Positions 53,644-63,148 of a stretch of 64,000 bases of DNA are shown here, one piece after another. The stretch lies in assembly GCA_001768235.1 (NCBI GenBank), contig MENK01000014.1, positions 1 through 64,000 on the forward strand, read 5' to 3'. Made by a program: the position numbers and the translations under genes. The notes under the pieces are model-generated. The model saw nothing but the letters and a program-made list of their open reading frames with translations, ran no database searches and was not told the origin of the DNA. The stretch's first letter is position 1, and each line of letters starts with the position of its first letter. The DNA is from Bacteroidetes bacterium GWB2_32_14 (GTDB taxonomy: Bacteria > Bacteroidota > Bacteroidia > Bacteroidales > UBA12077).

Positions 53644-54573
53644 ATGAAAATAGGTTTAATTGGAATAAATTCTCAAAAAGACGGGAACAAAGCAGAACAG
53701 TTAAAAAGTATATTAAAACAAAACCTGTTTGGGATTTTTTCTCCAAACGAAGAAGATATTCTGCCTATTTGTAAAAACTTTAATATAACCCTGTTTCCGT
53801 CAGCCGGTGATTTGTTCGAAAACTCAGATATTATTTATTTTGCCAATTCAATTAAACCAAATTTTGATTTTGCTATAAGTGCTTTAAAAAAGTCATGTCA
53901 TTTATTTATTGAAGATATTTCGGAACTCAGTTTTGAAGAAATCAAAAATCTTTATAAACTGGCCATTGAAGCGCAAATAAAAATTCAAATAAAGAAAACC
54001 TATTTATTTGCTCCTGAATTTTTGGTTTGTAAAAATGCTGTTTTTGCACCTCAACTCATTGAAATTAACCAGGAGCAGAATTTCTTTTACAGGCCACAAA
54101 ATTATTTTTACGAGATATTCAACGATACGTGTTTAGCTATAAATAAAGCAAGTTCCATCGTGAAAAAAATATCTGTAAGCGCTATTCCTATTGACTTGAA
54201 TCATTTTAGTTTAATTTATATCAGGCTTGAATTTGACAATGGGTGCTTAGCTGCAATAAAATACAATAACATAGCCAAAGAAAAGAAAAACGAAGTTTCG
54301 TTTTTTCAGTCGAACCAATTGATTAAAATAGATTTTTCGAATCATGCTGCAACCAAATTCGATATTATTCATGGGCAAATAATTACTTCGGATTTCACTA
54401 TTGAAACAACATCGCCATTCGAAATAGAGATGAGTGATTTTATTGAATCAATAAACAAAATTGGCTCGACCCATGTAAACGATACTCCCGATGAACTTTA
54501 CATGATACAAGTAACCCAAACAATAATGGAAAGGTTATACCAGGTATTGAATCCTGGTTTTTATTCCGTGTAA
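53644..54573 (+). CDS. Gfo/Idh/MocA-like oxidoreductase, divergent
   Basis: The 309-aa protein begins KIGLIGINSQKDGNKAEQL, a Rossmann-like start. It keeps the order of sugar-nucleotide or inositol dehydrogenase folds, but the usual GxGxxG and the EKP lysine motif are not clear. It may have lost catalytic activity. It lies 92 bases before a polyprenyl-phosphate sugar transferase on the same strand, so a role in surface polysaccharide is a guess by context. Confidence 0.55.
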   Translation: MKIGLIGINSQKDGNKAEQLKSILKQNLFGIFSPNEEDILPICKNFNITLFPSAGDLFENSDIIYFANSIKPNFDFAISALKKSCHLFIEDISELSFEEIKNLYKLAIEAQIKIQIKKTYLFAPEFLVCKNAVFAPQLIEINQEQNFFYRPQNYFYEIFNDTCLAINKASSIVKKISVSAIPIDLNHFSLIYIRLEFDNGCLAAIKYNNIAKEKKNEVSFFQSNQLIKIDFSNHAATKFDIIHGQIITSDFTIETTSPFEIEMSDFIESINKIGSTHVNDTPDELYMIQVTQTIMERLYQVLNPGFYSV

Positions 54574-54665
54574 TCTCTTAAATTATTACTTAAAAAATCA
54601 TAACAAACTATAAGATTTTTCGTTTTAGGAAATACTTAATTGTTTTCTATTCTTTAAAAAAATTA

Positions 54666-56081
54666 ATGAGTAAAACTTTACACACCATAAAATACATTTT
54701 ATTCGATTTTTTTTCTGCCGTTCTTAGCTGGGCAATATTTTACAGTTACCGTAAAATATATATTGAAACAGAAAAATTTGGTATTGATTTGCCTCTTGAG
54801 TTTACTTCACGGTTTTATCACGGGATAATTCTAATACCTGTTTTCTGGCTATTTCTTTATTACCTGAGTGGTTACTACAAAGATATTTACAGGAAATCAC
54901 GATTAAAGGAGCTTGGGCAAACATTTTTTTCAATATTATTAGGCTCATTAATCCTTTTTTTTACTTCAATTCTCGATGATGAAGTTATTACGTATCAAAA
55001 TTATTACAGCTTATTTTTTACATTAATTACCATACAGTTTATTGCAACTTATATTCCCCGGTTAGTTATTACAACAAGAACAAATAACAAGATTCATAAA
55101 CGAATTTTTGGATTTAACACACTTATTATCGGAGGAAATAAAAAAGCTGTAGATATTTACCAAAATATCGAAAATCAGATTGAATCTACAGGAAATAAAT
55201 TTATTGGTTTTATAAGTCTTGTTGAAAAAGAAAAATATATTCTGGAAAAGTATCTTCCAAGGCTGGGTGAATTGAACAATGTGCCCCAAATTATCGACAA
55301 ATATAAAATTGAAGAAGTTATTATTGCCCTGGAATCGACAGAACACAGGGAAATTGAAAAGATAATTAACTCGCTTGATAATAAACGAATAATAATTAAG
55401 GCCATTCCAAGTATGTACGATATTCTTACAGGAAAAGTAAAAATGGCTCATATTTTTGGTACACCACTTATCCAGATTTCTCACAGCTTAATGCCTACCT
55501 GGCAGGAACATGCCAAGCAAGCTATCGATTTTGCTTTATCATTAATTGCCCTGGTTATATCATCACCACTAATTTTATTTCTGGCAATCGGGATTAAATT
55601 AACTTCTAAAGGCCCGATAGTTTATAGTCACGAAAGAATCGGGCGATTTGGAAAACCATTTACCTTATATAAATTCAGATCAATGTACGAAGATGCCGAA
55701 TCGAACGGGCCGGCACTTTCATCAATAAATGATGAGCGTATAACTCCGTTTGGTAAATTTATGCGTAAATCAAAGCTCGATGAGCTCCCTAATTTTTACA
55801 ATGTATTAAAAGGTGATATGTCTTTGGTTGGCCCAAGGCCTGAACGAAAGTTTTATATCGATCAGATTGTTAGCAAAGCACCACATTACTTGCATTTGCA
55901 GAAAGTAAAACCCGGCATTACCTCGTGGGGACAAGTAAAGTTTGGATATGCAGAAAATGTTGACCAAATGGTTGAAAGACTCAAATACGATATTCTTTAT
56001 ATTGAAAATATGTCGCTCTATGTAGATTTTAAAATTATGATTTACACTATTCTTATCATTTTAAAAGGAAGACATATTTAA
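54666..56081 (+). CDS. Polyprenyl-phosphate sugar-1-phosphate transferase
   Basis: The 471-aa protein has four N-terminal membrane segments, a CoA-binding-like middle region and a fifth segment followed by the bacterial sugar transferase domain. That domain reads YSHERIGRFGKPFTLYKFRSM, KLDELPNFYNVLKGDMSLVGPRPE, then WGQVKFGY. It transfers a sugar phosphate to undecaprenyl phosphate and starts exopolysaccharide or O-antigen synthesis. No glycosyltransferase cluster follows in the window. Confidence 0.92.
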   Translation: MSKTLHTIKYILFDFFSAVLSWAIFYSYRKIYIETEKFGIDLPLEFTSRFYHGIILIPVFWLFLYYLSGYYKDIYRKSRLKELGQTFFSILLGSLILFFTSILDDEVITYQNYYSLFFTLITIQFIATYIPRLVITTRTNNKIHKRIFGFNTLIIGGNKKAVDIYQNIENQIESTGNKFIGFISLVEKEKYILEKYLPRLGELNNVPQIIDKYKIEEVIIALESTEHREIEKIINSLDNKRIIIKAIPSMYDILTGKVKMAHIFGTPLIQISHSLMPTWQEHAKQAIDFALSLIALVISSPLILFLAIGIKLTSKGPIVYSHERIGRFGKPFTLYKFRSMYEDAESNGPALSSINDERITPFGKFMRKSKLDELPNFYNVLKGDMSLVGPRPERKFYIDQIVSKAPHYLHLQKVKPGITSWGQVKFGYAENVDQMVERLKYDILYIENMSLYVDFKIMIYTILIILKGRHI

Positions 56082-56086
56082 ATATT

Positions 56087-56659
56087 CTAGCTATTTTTTA
56101 CCGTACTTAACTTATACACCTGAATCTCTTTATATATAGGGCCCTGTGAAGTTAATATACTCTCATAAAAAATTACTTCATTAACCGGAATATCCTGGAA
56201 TGCGTAATCCCTGTATTTTTCAACTAATTCTGCAAGTAACATTTTGTTTTTTATAAACTTAATCCTTCCAAGTGTTATGTGTGGTTTAAAATCCGGGGGC
56301 TCAATCTCAAAACCCATATCTTGCATTACAAAATCAATATTTTGTTTTAAACCATTTAAACTATCGGATTTTTTTATGCCAAGCCAAATCACACGCGGAT
56401 CATGAATATTCTTAAACAAACCCAAACCTTTACAGGTAAATAAAAATGGATTTGTTTCTCGTGCAATCCTTTCAATTTGACTACATATTTCAGGAATCTG
56501 ACTTTCTTTTGTATCTCCCAGAAAAAACAGTGTAATATGCATATTATGGGTATCAACCCAGTTTATTTTTGATTCATTTAACTTTGATTTTATCTCATTA
56601 AAGAGCTTTTCTGTTTCTTTAGAAAGAGATATCTTAATTGCAATAAATGTTCTTTTCAT
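56087..56659 (-). CDS. thpR: RNA 2',3'-cyclic phosphodiesterase
   Basis: A member of the 2H phosphodiesterase family (190 aa) with both catalytic motifs: H41-I-T43 in NMHITLFFLG and H127-I-T129 in KPHITLGRI. It opens 2',3'-cyclic ends and has ligase-like history in the LigT group. It is convergent with the sugar transferase gene and divergent from elbB. Confidence 0.9.
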   Translation of the reverse strand: MKRTFIAIKISLSKETEKLFNEIKSKLNESKINWVDTHNMHITLFFLGDTKESQIPEICSQIERIARETNPFLFTCKGLGLFKNIHDPRVIWLGIKKSDSLNGLKQNIDFVMQDMGFEIEPPDFKPHITLGRIKFIKNKMLLAELVEKYRDYAFQDIPVNEVIFYESILTSQGPIYKEIQVYKLSTVKNS

Positions 56660-56729
56660 TACACCATGAGCTTGAATTCATTGCAAAATTCGCTTATATT
56701 TACAATTAAAACAATAAATACAAAAAATC

Positions 56730-57377
56730 ATGAAAAAGATTGCAGTAGTTTTAGCAGGTTGTGGTGTTTTCGACGGGGCAGAAATACACGAGGCAACTCT
56801 AACATTATACTCAATTGTAAAAAATGGTGGTATGTATGAAATTTTCGCGCCAGATATTGAACAGCATCATGTAATTAACCATATTACAGGTCAGGAAATG
56901 CCTGAGAAAAGAAATATTTTAATTGAATCTGCCCGTATAGCAAGAGGAAAAATTAAAAATTTAAGCGAATTCAAGGCTAAGGATTTCGATGCATTAATAT
57001 TCCCAGGAGGATTTGGTGTGGCAAAAAACTTATGTTCATTTGCTTTCGATGGAGCAAACTGTAAGGTAAATCATGATGTAGAAAAAGCTATACGAAGTAT
57101 GGCAGAACAAAACAAGCCCATTGGTGCTTTGTGTATTTCCCCGGTATTATTGGCAAAGGTTTTGGGCAAAGTAGAAATTACAACAGGCCAGGACAGAAAC
57201 ACGTCTGATGCTGTTAAAAAAATGGGTGCCACACACACAGAAACCACTCATGGTGAAATAGTTATCGACAAAAAGAACAAGTTAGTCACAACTCCCTGTT
57301 ACATGCTTGATGCCCATATCGGGCAAATTGGTGATGGAGCAAATAACCTTGTGAAAGCAGTTTTTGAGATGATTTAA
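56730..57377 (+). CDS. elbB: ElbB-type glyoxalase/DJ-1-superfamily protein
   Basis: The 215-aa protein is of the DJ-1/PfpI-like group annotated as isoprenoid biosynthesis or glyoxalase ElbB. It shows VVLAGCGVFDGAEIHEATL, ALIFPGGFGVAKNL and the nucleophile Cys in IGALCISPVLLAKVLG. The proposed glyoxalase activity is not proven in Bacteroidota. It overlaps the last bases of the convergent DUF4294 gene. Confidence 0.9.
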   Translation: MKKIAVVLAGCGVFDGAEIHEATLTLYSIVKNGGMYEIFAPDIEQHHVINHITGQEMPEKRNILIESARIARGKIKNLSEFKAKDFDALIFPGGFGVAKNLCSFAFDGANCKVNHDVEKAIRSMAEQNKPIGALCISPVLLAKVLGKVEITTGQDRNTSDAVKKMGATHTETTHGEIVIDKKNKLVTTPCYMLDAHIGQIGDGANNLVKAVFEMI

Positions 57378-57976
57378 ATTTGCCCGTGTTCAATTAGAAC
57401 CACTATTCGTTCAATTAGAATATCGTCGCCTTCGGCATTGTATTCCGCTTTTAAATCGGAACCAAACAACCGGGCAATGGTTTGCCAGAATACTGCAGAA
57501 AATGTACCTCGTAATTCTTTTAACAACTCATACGAAGTGTTGCCTGTTTCTCTGTCAATAAGTTTTAGAAGCAGCCTTCCCTGGGTAACTGTTAGTTTTT
57601 TCAGTTCGGCACCAAATTCGTCAACAAGCTGTTTTTCAACTGTTTCTGCATATTTTTTTCGTTCCTTATCGGTTTTTAATTTATTATATTCGCGTTCCAT
57701 TTCGTCGAGCTTATCTTTTGCCAATCGAGCATAAGGATATACTCTTTTTAAATCACGCATCAGTTTTGTGTATCTACGGGCTTGTTGCTTATTTTTAAAA
57801 ACCATATCAGGAAAAATAACAATCTCCTTTAAACGAATATTGGGAATAGTGTCTCCATCAAGAACAACAGCCCTGGTTATAATAATTGAATCGCCTCTTT
57901 CAATTACATTCTGTGCCTTTAATGAAACTGTATTAAAAAGTAAAAATAAGATGAATATAGATTTCAGAATTTTCAT
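57374..57976 (-). CDS. DUF4294-domain protein, exported
   Basis: This 200-aa protein has a signal peptide (ending SLKAQ) and the DUF4294 domain, with IVIFPDMVFKNKQQARRY, YPYARLAKDKLDEME and LKKLTVTQGRLLLKLIDR near-constant in Bacteroidota. The mature part is helical and very basic/acidic mixed. Its function is unknown. It ends 4 bases inside the convergent elbB gene. Confidence 0.85.
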   Translation of the reverse strand: MKILKSIFILFLLFNTVSLKAQNVIERGDSIIITRAVVLDGDTIPNIRLKEIVIFPDMVFKNKQQARRYTKLMRDLKRVYPYARLAKDKLDEMEREYNKLKTDKERKKYAETVEKQLVDEFGAELKKLTVTQGRLLLKLIDRETGNTSYELLKELRGTFSAVFWQTIARLFGSDLKAEYNAEGDDILIERIVVLIEHGQI

Positions 57977-58131
57977 GAATACAAAAAAATATTTCTGACA
58001 ATATTACGAATGAATCAGCAAATTGTTGTTAGTATTTTTTATTTTTAGCAAAAATCGAAATAATTTATATCAAATCGTGTACAATTAACATGCTATAATT
58101 TTATGTATATTTAACCGAAAATAAATTTTAT

Positions 58132-58596
58132 ATGGATAAAAATAACAGGGATTATACAAACGGGGAAATAACTGTTCATTGGCAACCCGGCAAATGTATT
58201 CATTCAACAATCTGTTATACACGATTACGAAGTGTTTTTGATCCTGTAAAAAGGCCATGGGTAAATATGCAGGGTTCAACGACCGAAAAAATTATTGAAA
58301 TTGTAAATCAATGCCCAACCGATGCGTTAACCTTTTCGTGGAATAAATATCTTAAAAAACCAATTGATACTTATGATGTAAATACCGAAATAACACCAAT
58401 ATCTGAGCCATCAACAAAAGTTCAAATAATTCAAAACGGGCCGGCAATTATTTCCGGAGATTTTATAATTACCGACATTAATGGAAATAAAGTACCTAAA
58501 GCCAATACCATAACTTTGTGCAGATGCGGAAACTCAGGAAATATGCCATTCTGCGATGGAACTCATAACAAAATCGGATTTAAAGAAAAAAGATAA
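58132..58596 (+). CDS. Two-domain iron-sulfur protein (4Fe-4S-like plus CDGSH)
   Basis: The N-terminal part has the Fer4_19 divergent ferredoxin pattern (CIHSTICYTRLRSVF, then NQCPTDAL). The last 40 residues are a CDGSH-type domain, LCRCGNSGNMPFCDGTH, with three Cys and one His for a 2Fe-2S cluster. The role is electron transfer or cluster sensing. The next gene's start lies inside its 3' end. Length is 154 aa. Confidence 0.88.
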   Translation: MDKNNRDYTNGEITVHWQPGKCIHSTICYTRLRSVFDPVKRPWVNMQGSTTEKIIEIVNQCPTDALTFSWNKYLKKPIDTYDVNTEITPISEPSTKVQIIQNGPAIISGDFIITDINGNKVPKANTITLCRCGNSGNMPFCDGTHNKIGFKEKR

Positions 58597-58999
58597 ACAG
58601 GTTGTGGATAAACAGGTAAAGCATTCATCAAATAAAGCCATCACGTTTTTATTTGTTATACTCGGGTTAATTTCTTTAGGACTTGGAATATTAGGAATAT
58701 TTTTACCATTATTGCCCACAACTCCATTTTTATTACTCTCTGCAGCTCTTTTTACGCGAAGCTCAAAAAGGCTTTACAACTGGTTAATAAACCATAAATA
58801 TTTGGGAACTCATATTCAAAACTACATTCATCATAAAACCATTTCAAGAAAATCAAAAATAGCATCTGTCCTTCTATTATGGCTTACAATTCTTTCATCG
58901 GTTTTCTTTGTTGTTAATCATATCTGGTTAAAATTACTACTTTTGTTTATTGCACTAGCGGTAAGCTGGCATATATTATCGTTTAAATCAAACAAATAA
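58556..58999 (+). CDS. DUF454 (YbaN-like) membrane protein
   Basis: The 147-aa protein has the DUF454 signature (GLGILGIFLPLLPTTPFLLL, then FTRSSKRLYNWLINHKYLGTHI) and three or four membrane segments. The ATG at 58556 overlaps the iron-sulfur gene by 41 bases. A GTG about 16 codons later would remove the overlap and is an alternative. Its function is unknown. Confidence 0.85.
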   Translation: MELITKSDLKKKDKQVVDKQVKHSSNKAITFLFVILGLISLGLGILGIFLPLLPTTPFLLLSAALFTRSSKRLYNWLINHKYLGTHIQNYIHHKTISRKSKIASVLLLWLTILSSVFFVVNHIWLKLLLLFIALAVSWHILSFKSNK

Positions 59000-59005
59000 G
59001 GAAAA

Positions 59006-59278
59006 ATGATTATCGTTCTTTCGCTAATGAGTTTAGGAATAATTATTGGATGGATTTTTCATTCCAGGAAAAAATTTCTCAAACTTACCGGCTATTTAAC
59101 CAATTGGGCTATTTATTTGTTATTGTTTCTCTTGGGCATATCTGTTGGTGCTAATGAAAAAATCATTGCTAATTTTGATAAAATCGGGTTTCAGGCAATC
59201 TCATTAACATTATTTGCAGTAGGGGGAAGTATTTTATTTTCCTGGGCCGTTTATCATATATTTTTCAGAAAAAAATGA
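59006..59278 (+). CDS. lysO: LysO N-terminal part (lysine exporter, split gene)
   Basis: The 90-aa protein has three membrane segments and covers the N-terminal half of the YbjE/LysO lysine exporter: LGIIIGWIF, then LGISVGANEKI. In E. coli the two halves are one protein. Here they are separate genes that overlap by four bases (ATGA). Confidence 0.8.
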   Translation: MIIVLSLMSLGIIIGWIFHSRKKFLKLTGYLTNWAIYLLLFLLGISVGANEKIIANFDKIGFQAISLTLFAVGGSILFSWAVYHIFFRKK

Positions 59279-59871
59279 AAGGAAGTTTAATCATATTAGC
59301 TTTTTTTGTTGCCGGGGTAATAACCGGTATTTACAGATTTTTACCCGGGCAAATATTTCAAACCGATTACAGTTTATATGCTTTGTATTTACTCATGTTT
59401 TTAGTTGGCATTGGAATTGGAAGCAATAAAAAAGCACTAACTCTTATAAAAGAAGTTAATTTTAAAATCCTGCTTGTTCCATTGTCTGTAATTACAGGAA
59501 CTTATATTGGTGTTTCTGTGTTTTCACTAGTACAAAGCAATCTCAATCTCCCTGATTCATTAGCTGTAGGATCCGGCTTTGGTTATTACAGTCTTTCGAG
59601 TGTTCTTATAACTGAGCTATCGAATGAAACTCTTGGTGTAATCGCGTTACTTTCAAACATAACCCGTGAAATAATAACCTTATTGCTTACTCCTGTTTTT
59701 GCACGTTATTTTGGAAAGCTTGCTCCAATTGCTTCGGGCGGGGCAACTGCAATGGATACAACACTGCCTGTAATAACAAAATATATTGGTTCCGATTATG
59801 CAATAATTTCAGTATTTAGTGGTGTGGTTTTAACCATTCTGGTACCTTTTCTTATAGAAATCATCTTATAA
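59275..59871 (+). CDS. lysO: LysO C-terminal part (lysine exporter, split gene)
   Basis: The 198-aa membrane protein has the core motifs YALYLLMFLVGIGIGSNKK, GSGFGYYSLSSVLITE and GGATAMDTTLPVI of the LysO family. Together with the preceding gene it makes a full-length exporter (about 290 aa), as in other Bacteroidota. The split is probably normal here rather than a mutation. Confidence 0.88.
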   Translation: MKGSLIILAFFVAGVITGIYRFLPGQIFQTDYSLYALYLLMFLVGIGIGSNKKALTLIKEVNFKILLVPLSVITGTYIGVSVFSLVQSNLNLPDSLAVGSGFGYYSLSSVLITELSNETLGVIALLSNITREIITLLLTPVFARYFGKLAPIASGGATAMDTTLPVITKYIGSDYAIISVFSGVVLTILVPFLIEIIL

Positions 59872-59985
59872 TTCAACTTGATTCTGAAAAATCTATAATT
59901 ATTACCATCAATTAGTTGATTATATTGCCTAACAATTCATAATTTTACAATATCTGTTTAGAAATTCATTTGAAAAATATACTAT

Positions 59986-61251
59986 ATGATTCCAAAAATT
60001 AATGTTGATGTTCGCTCTGAAATAGGTGAATTGGAAGGAGTTATTCTTCATACGCCAGGCAGCGAAATTGAAAATATGACTCCCGAGAATGCCGAAAGAG
60101 CATTGTATAGCGATATTTTAAATCTTAATGTAGCCAAAAAAGAATATGCCCAGTTAAGTGGTGTTCTTGGCAAATTAACAAACACATTTCAGGTAACCGA
60201 TTTATTGACCGATATATTAAAAAACCAGAAAGTAAAAGAAACCCTTCTGAATAAAATTTGCCGGTATGAAGAAAAATGCAGTTTAAACAGATATCTTACA
60301 ACTCTTGATGCAAAGGAACTTTCAAGGCAGTTAATCGAAGGTGTAATTGAAGAAAAAAACACACTTACAAAATATTTGAGCAAGGAGCGGTATTCATTAA
60401 GGCCATTACACAATTTCTTTTTTACCCGTGACTCTGCTATTTCAATACTTGATAATGTTTTAATCGGGCGCATGGCGAATACTGTTCGTGAAAGGGAGTC
60501 GTTAATTATGGAGGCAATTTTTGATTATCACGAACTCTTTGTAACTAAAACAATAAATCCATTAAATAGCGAAAGCTTTACTCCTGATACAACTATTGAA
60601 GGTGGTGATGTTTTAATTGCCCGCGACGACATTTTATGTATCGGGCAAGGTACTCGAACAACTTCACAAGGAATTGATTTTGTTTTAGAAAAACTTAAAA
60701 ATCAAAAAGATAAAGTAAAACATATCCTTGTACAAGAGCTGCCTTATAAACCAGAATCATTTATCCATCTCGATATGGTATTTACCTTTCTTGATATGGA
60801 CACATGCATGGTTTATGAGCCGTTAATAATGCAGGTAAACAGGTTTGAAACCATCCATATACAAGTTGAAAATGGGAAAGTAACAAAAATATGCACCGAG
60901 GAAAATATGTTAACCGCATTGAAAAAACTTGGAATGGATTTAAACCCGATTTATTGCGGAGGAAAAAAAGACCAGTGGATACAAGAACGCGAACAATGGC
61001 ATAGCGGGGCAAACTTTTTCGCAGTCGGGCCGGGTAAAGTTATTGGTTACGAACGCAATACATATACCATTGAAGAAATGAACAAAAATGGATTTGAAGT
61101 TTTAAAGGCAAACGATATAATTAAAGGAAAAGTAAATCCAAACGATCATAAAAAATATGTAATAACCATAGAAGGTTCAGAGCTTCCACGTGGAGGTGGC
61201 GGGGCACGATGTATGACTATGCCTGTTCGGAGAAAACCTGTTAATTGGTAA
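59986..61251 (+). CDS. arcA: Arginine deiminase
   Basis: This enzyme hydrolyses L-arginine to citrulline and ammonia. The 421 aa have the expected opening (SEIGELEGVILHTPG), NFFFTRDSA, EGGDVLIARDDILCIGQGTR, the HLDMVF catalytic His, and catalytic Cys C409 in GGGGARCMTMPVRR. The rest of the arginine deiminase pathway (ornithine carbamoyltransferase, carbamate kinase, ArcD) is not nearby, so it may act alone. Confidence 0.96.
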   Translation: MIPKINVDVRSEIGELEGVILHTPGSEIENMTPENAERALYSDILNLNVAKKEYAQLSGVLGKLTNTFQVTDLLTDILKNQKVKETLLNKICRYEEKCSLNRYLTTLDAKELSRQLIEGVIEEKNTLTKYLSKERYSLRPLHNFFFTRDSAISILDNVLIGRMANTVRERESLIMEAIFDYHELFVTKTINPLNSESFTPDTTIEGGDVLIARDDILCIGQGTRTTSQGIDFVLEKLKNQKDKVKHILVQELPYKPESFIHLDMVFTFLDMDTCMVYEPLIMQVNRFETIHIQVENGKVTKICTEENMLTALKKLGMDLNPIYCGGKKDQWIQEREQWHSGANFFAVGPGKVIGYERNTYTIEEMNKNGFEVLKANDIIKGKVNPNDHKKYVITIEGSELPRGGGGARCMTMPVRRKPVNW

Positions 61252-61256
61252 AAAGT

Positions 61257-61290
61257 AAAGGATGCAACAAACAACGCATCCTTTTAATTT
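61257..61290. terminator. Bidirectional terminator between arcA and the small outer-membrane-like gene
   Basis: A 9-bp stem AAAGGATGC/GCATCCTTT (61257-61265, 61276-61284) has A on the left and TTAATTTTT on the right, ending both convergent genes. Confidence 0.75.
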
Positions 61291-61842
61291 TTAGTATTTT
61301 CTTGGTTTGGGGCAATTGCACCCTTCAGGGAAACGGTAATACAATCCCAAATTTATTGATGGTATGAATGGAGAATCATAATCAAAGGCAAAACTAAAAT
61401 TCTTTTCCGTAACGCTTTCCCATAAAATACAGGCAACTCCAAGTTCAGTAAAGATACCAAAAGAATGATTCAACGAAAACTCGCGCCCGATTCGTAAATC
61501 TAAAATAAAATATTGTTCCAAATGTGAGTTTATTTCCACACTATTATATACAACCCCCGGATTTACATACCACGGTTTAAGTAATGAATATTTTCTTTTA
61601 CCATAAAAATGATAGAGGAATCCAGCCCTGCCGGAAATCACGAATTCATTATTTGAAGGAAGTAGCCCCAGTGAAAACCCAAAGCCCATTTTTTCCTTAT
61701 GGAAACGATATCCCGCATGAAAAAACTCAGGTACCCCAAATCCAACGGAAACACTGCTTTGAGCTTTTAATTCTTTATTTGATAATGAAATCAAACAATA
61801 CAGAACAACACAAATAAAGAATAATTTTTTTTTGATTTTCAT
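61291..61842 (-). CDS. Small exported beta-barrel-like protein
   Basis: This 183-aa protein starts with a signal peptide (ending KAQ). It then shows alternating aromatic strands (SVSVGFGVPEFFHAGYRF, FLYHFYGKRKYSLL, INLGLYYRFPEG) of a short outer-membrane barrel, with two Cys at the C-terminus. I cannot name a family. It lies 23 bases downstream of sucC on the same strand. Confidence 0.65.
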   Translation of the reverse strand: MKIKKKLFFICVVLYCLISLSNKELKAQSSVSVGFGVPEFFHAGYRFHKEKMGFGFSLGLLPSNNEFVISGRAGFLYHFYGKRKYSLLKPWYVNPGVVYNSVEINSHLEQYFILDLRIGREFSLNHSFGIFTELGVACILWESVTEKNFSFAFDYDSPFIPSINLGLYYRFPEGCNCPKPRKY

Positions 61843-61865
61843 TTATAACCCGGGAATAATAAGGA

Positions 61866-63053
61866 CTATACCAATTCTTTAACTAAATCGGCAGCTTCCT
61901 GTAATGTAATTGCCGAATACACTTTTAAACCCGATTTATCAATCAGCATTTTACCTTCGGCAGCATTTGTTCCCTGCAAGCGAACAATTACCGGGATTTG
62001 TATAGAGCCGATTGCTTTATAAGCATCCACAACACCTTGTGCAACGCGGTCGCAACGAACAATTCCCCCAAAAATATTAATCAGGATAGCTTTTACGTTG
62101 GGATCTTTTAAAATAATCCTAAACCCGGCTTCAACAGTTTGGGCATTAGCTGAACCTCCTACATCGAGAAAATTTGCAGGATCACCACCGGCAAGTTTAA
62201 TAATATCCATTGTAGCCATTGCCAACCCGGCACCATTAACCATGCAACCTACATTGCCATCGAGTTTAATAAAGTTAAGATTGTATTTCCCGGCTTCAAG
62301 TTCATCGGAATTTTCTTCTGTAACATCACGCATGGCAGCATAATCCGGGTGACGGAATAATGCATTATCATCAAGATTTACTTTTGCATCGGCAGCCATT
62401 ATTTTATTATCGGATGTTTTAAACACGGGATTAATCTCGAAAAGTGACGCATCGCTTTTTTCGTAAGCATTATAAAGAGCAATTACAAATCGAATCATTT
62501 CTTTATATGCATCCCCGCTTAAACCCAGGTTAAAAGCAATTTTACGAGCCTGAAAAGCCTGTATTCCAACTTTAGGGTCAATTTCTTCCTTAAAAATTAA
62601 ATGAGGTGTTTTTTCTGCAACAGTTTCAATATCCATTCCTCCTTCGGTTGAATACATGATAATATTTTTCCCGGAAGCACGATTTAACAATACACTCATG
62701 TAAAACTCCTGTATTTTACTTTCTCCGGGATAAAAAATACTTTGCTCAATAAGCACTTTATTTACTTTTTTCCCTTCAGGCCCTGTTTGATGAGTAACCA
62801 GGTTCATTCCAATGATATCAGCAGCATATTTTCTAACCTCTTCAATTGATTTGGCGATTTTAACACCGCCGCCTTTTCCGCGCCCACCCGCGTGAATCTG
62901 CGCTTTAACAGCCCAGGTTTCCATACCTGTTTTCTCTTTTATATTTTTTGCAGCTGAAACAGCTGCCTCAGGATTATCAACAACTATTCCTTCGGGAACA
63001 GCAACCCCAAATTGTTTTAATATGCTCTTTGCTTGATATTCGTGAATATTCAT
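61866..63053 (-). CDS. sucC: Succinyl-CoA synthetase beta subunit
   Basis: This ATP-grasp subunit of succinyl-CoA synthetase (ADP-forming) makes ATP from succinyl-CoA. At 395 aa it shows MNIHEYQAKSILKQFGV, the ATP-binding AQIHAGGRGKGGGVK, the FEINPVF loop and the CoA-loop GGIVRCDRVAQGVVD. The alpha-subunit gene (sucD) is not next to it. A role in the citric acid cycle or in making propionate from succinate with MeaB-assisted methylmalonyl-CoA mutase is inferred. Confidence 0.97.
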   Translation of the reverse strand: MNIHEYQAKSILKQFGVAVPEGIVVDNPEAAVSAAKNIKEKTGMETWAVKAQIHAGGRGKGGGVKIAKSIEEVRKYAADIIGMNLVTHQTGPEGKKVNKVLIEQSIFYPGESKIQEFYMSVLLNRASGKNIIMYSTEGGMDIETVAEKTPHLIFKEEIDPKVGIQAFQARKIAFNLGLSGDAYKEMIRFVIALYNAYEKSDASLFEINPVFKTSDNKIMAADAKVNLDDNALFRHPDYAAMRDVTEENSDELEAGKYNLNFIKLDGNVGCMVNGAGLAMATMDIIKLAGGDPANFLDVGGSANAQTVEAGFRIILKDPNVKAILINIFGGIVRCDRVAQGVVDAYKAIGSIQIPVIVRLQGTNAAEGKMLIDKSGLKVYSAITLQEAADLVKELV

Positions 63054-63148
63054 AGTTTTAAATTTTCTTTCGTAATTTAATCTTCACGAAATTATTGATT
63101 TTTTATACATTTAACCAATTTTTAGATTACAAAATACAATATCCTAAC

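Noticed and set aside
59006-59871. Frameshift in LysO
   Set aside because: The two frames overlap by ATGA with intact family motifs in each; a split LysO is familiar in Bacteroidota, so I treat it as normal.
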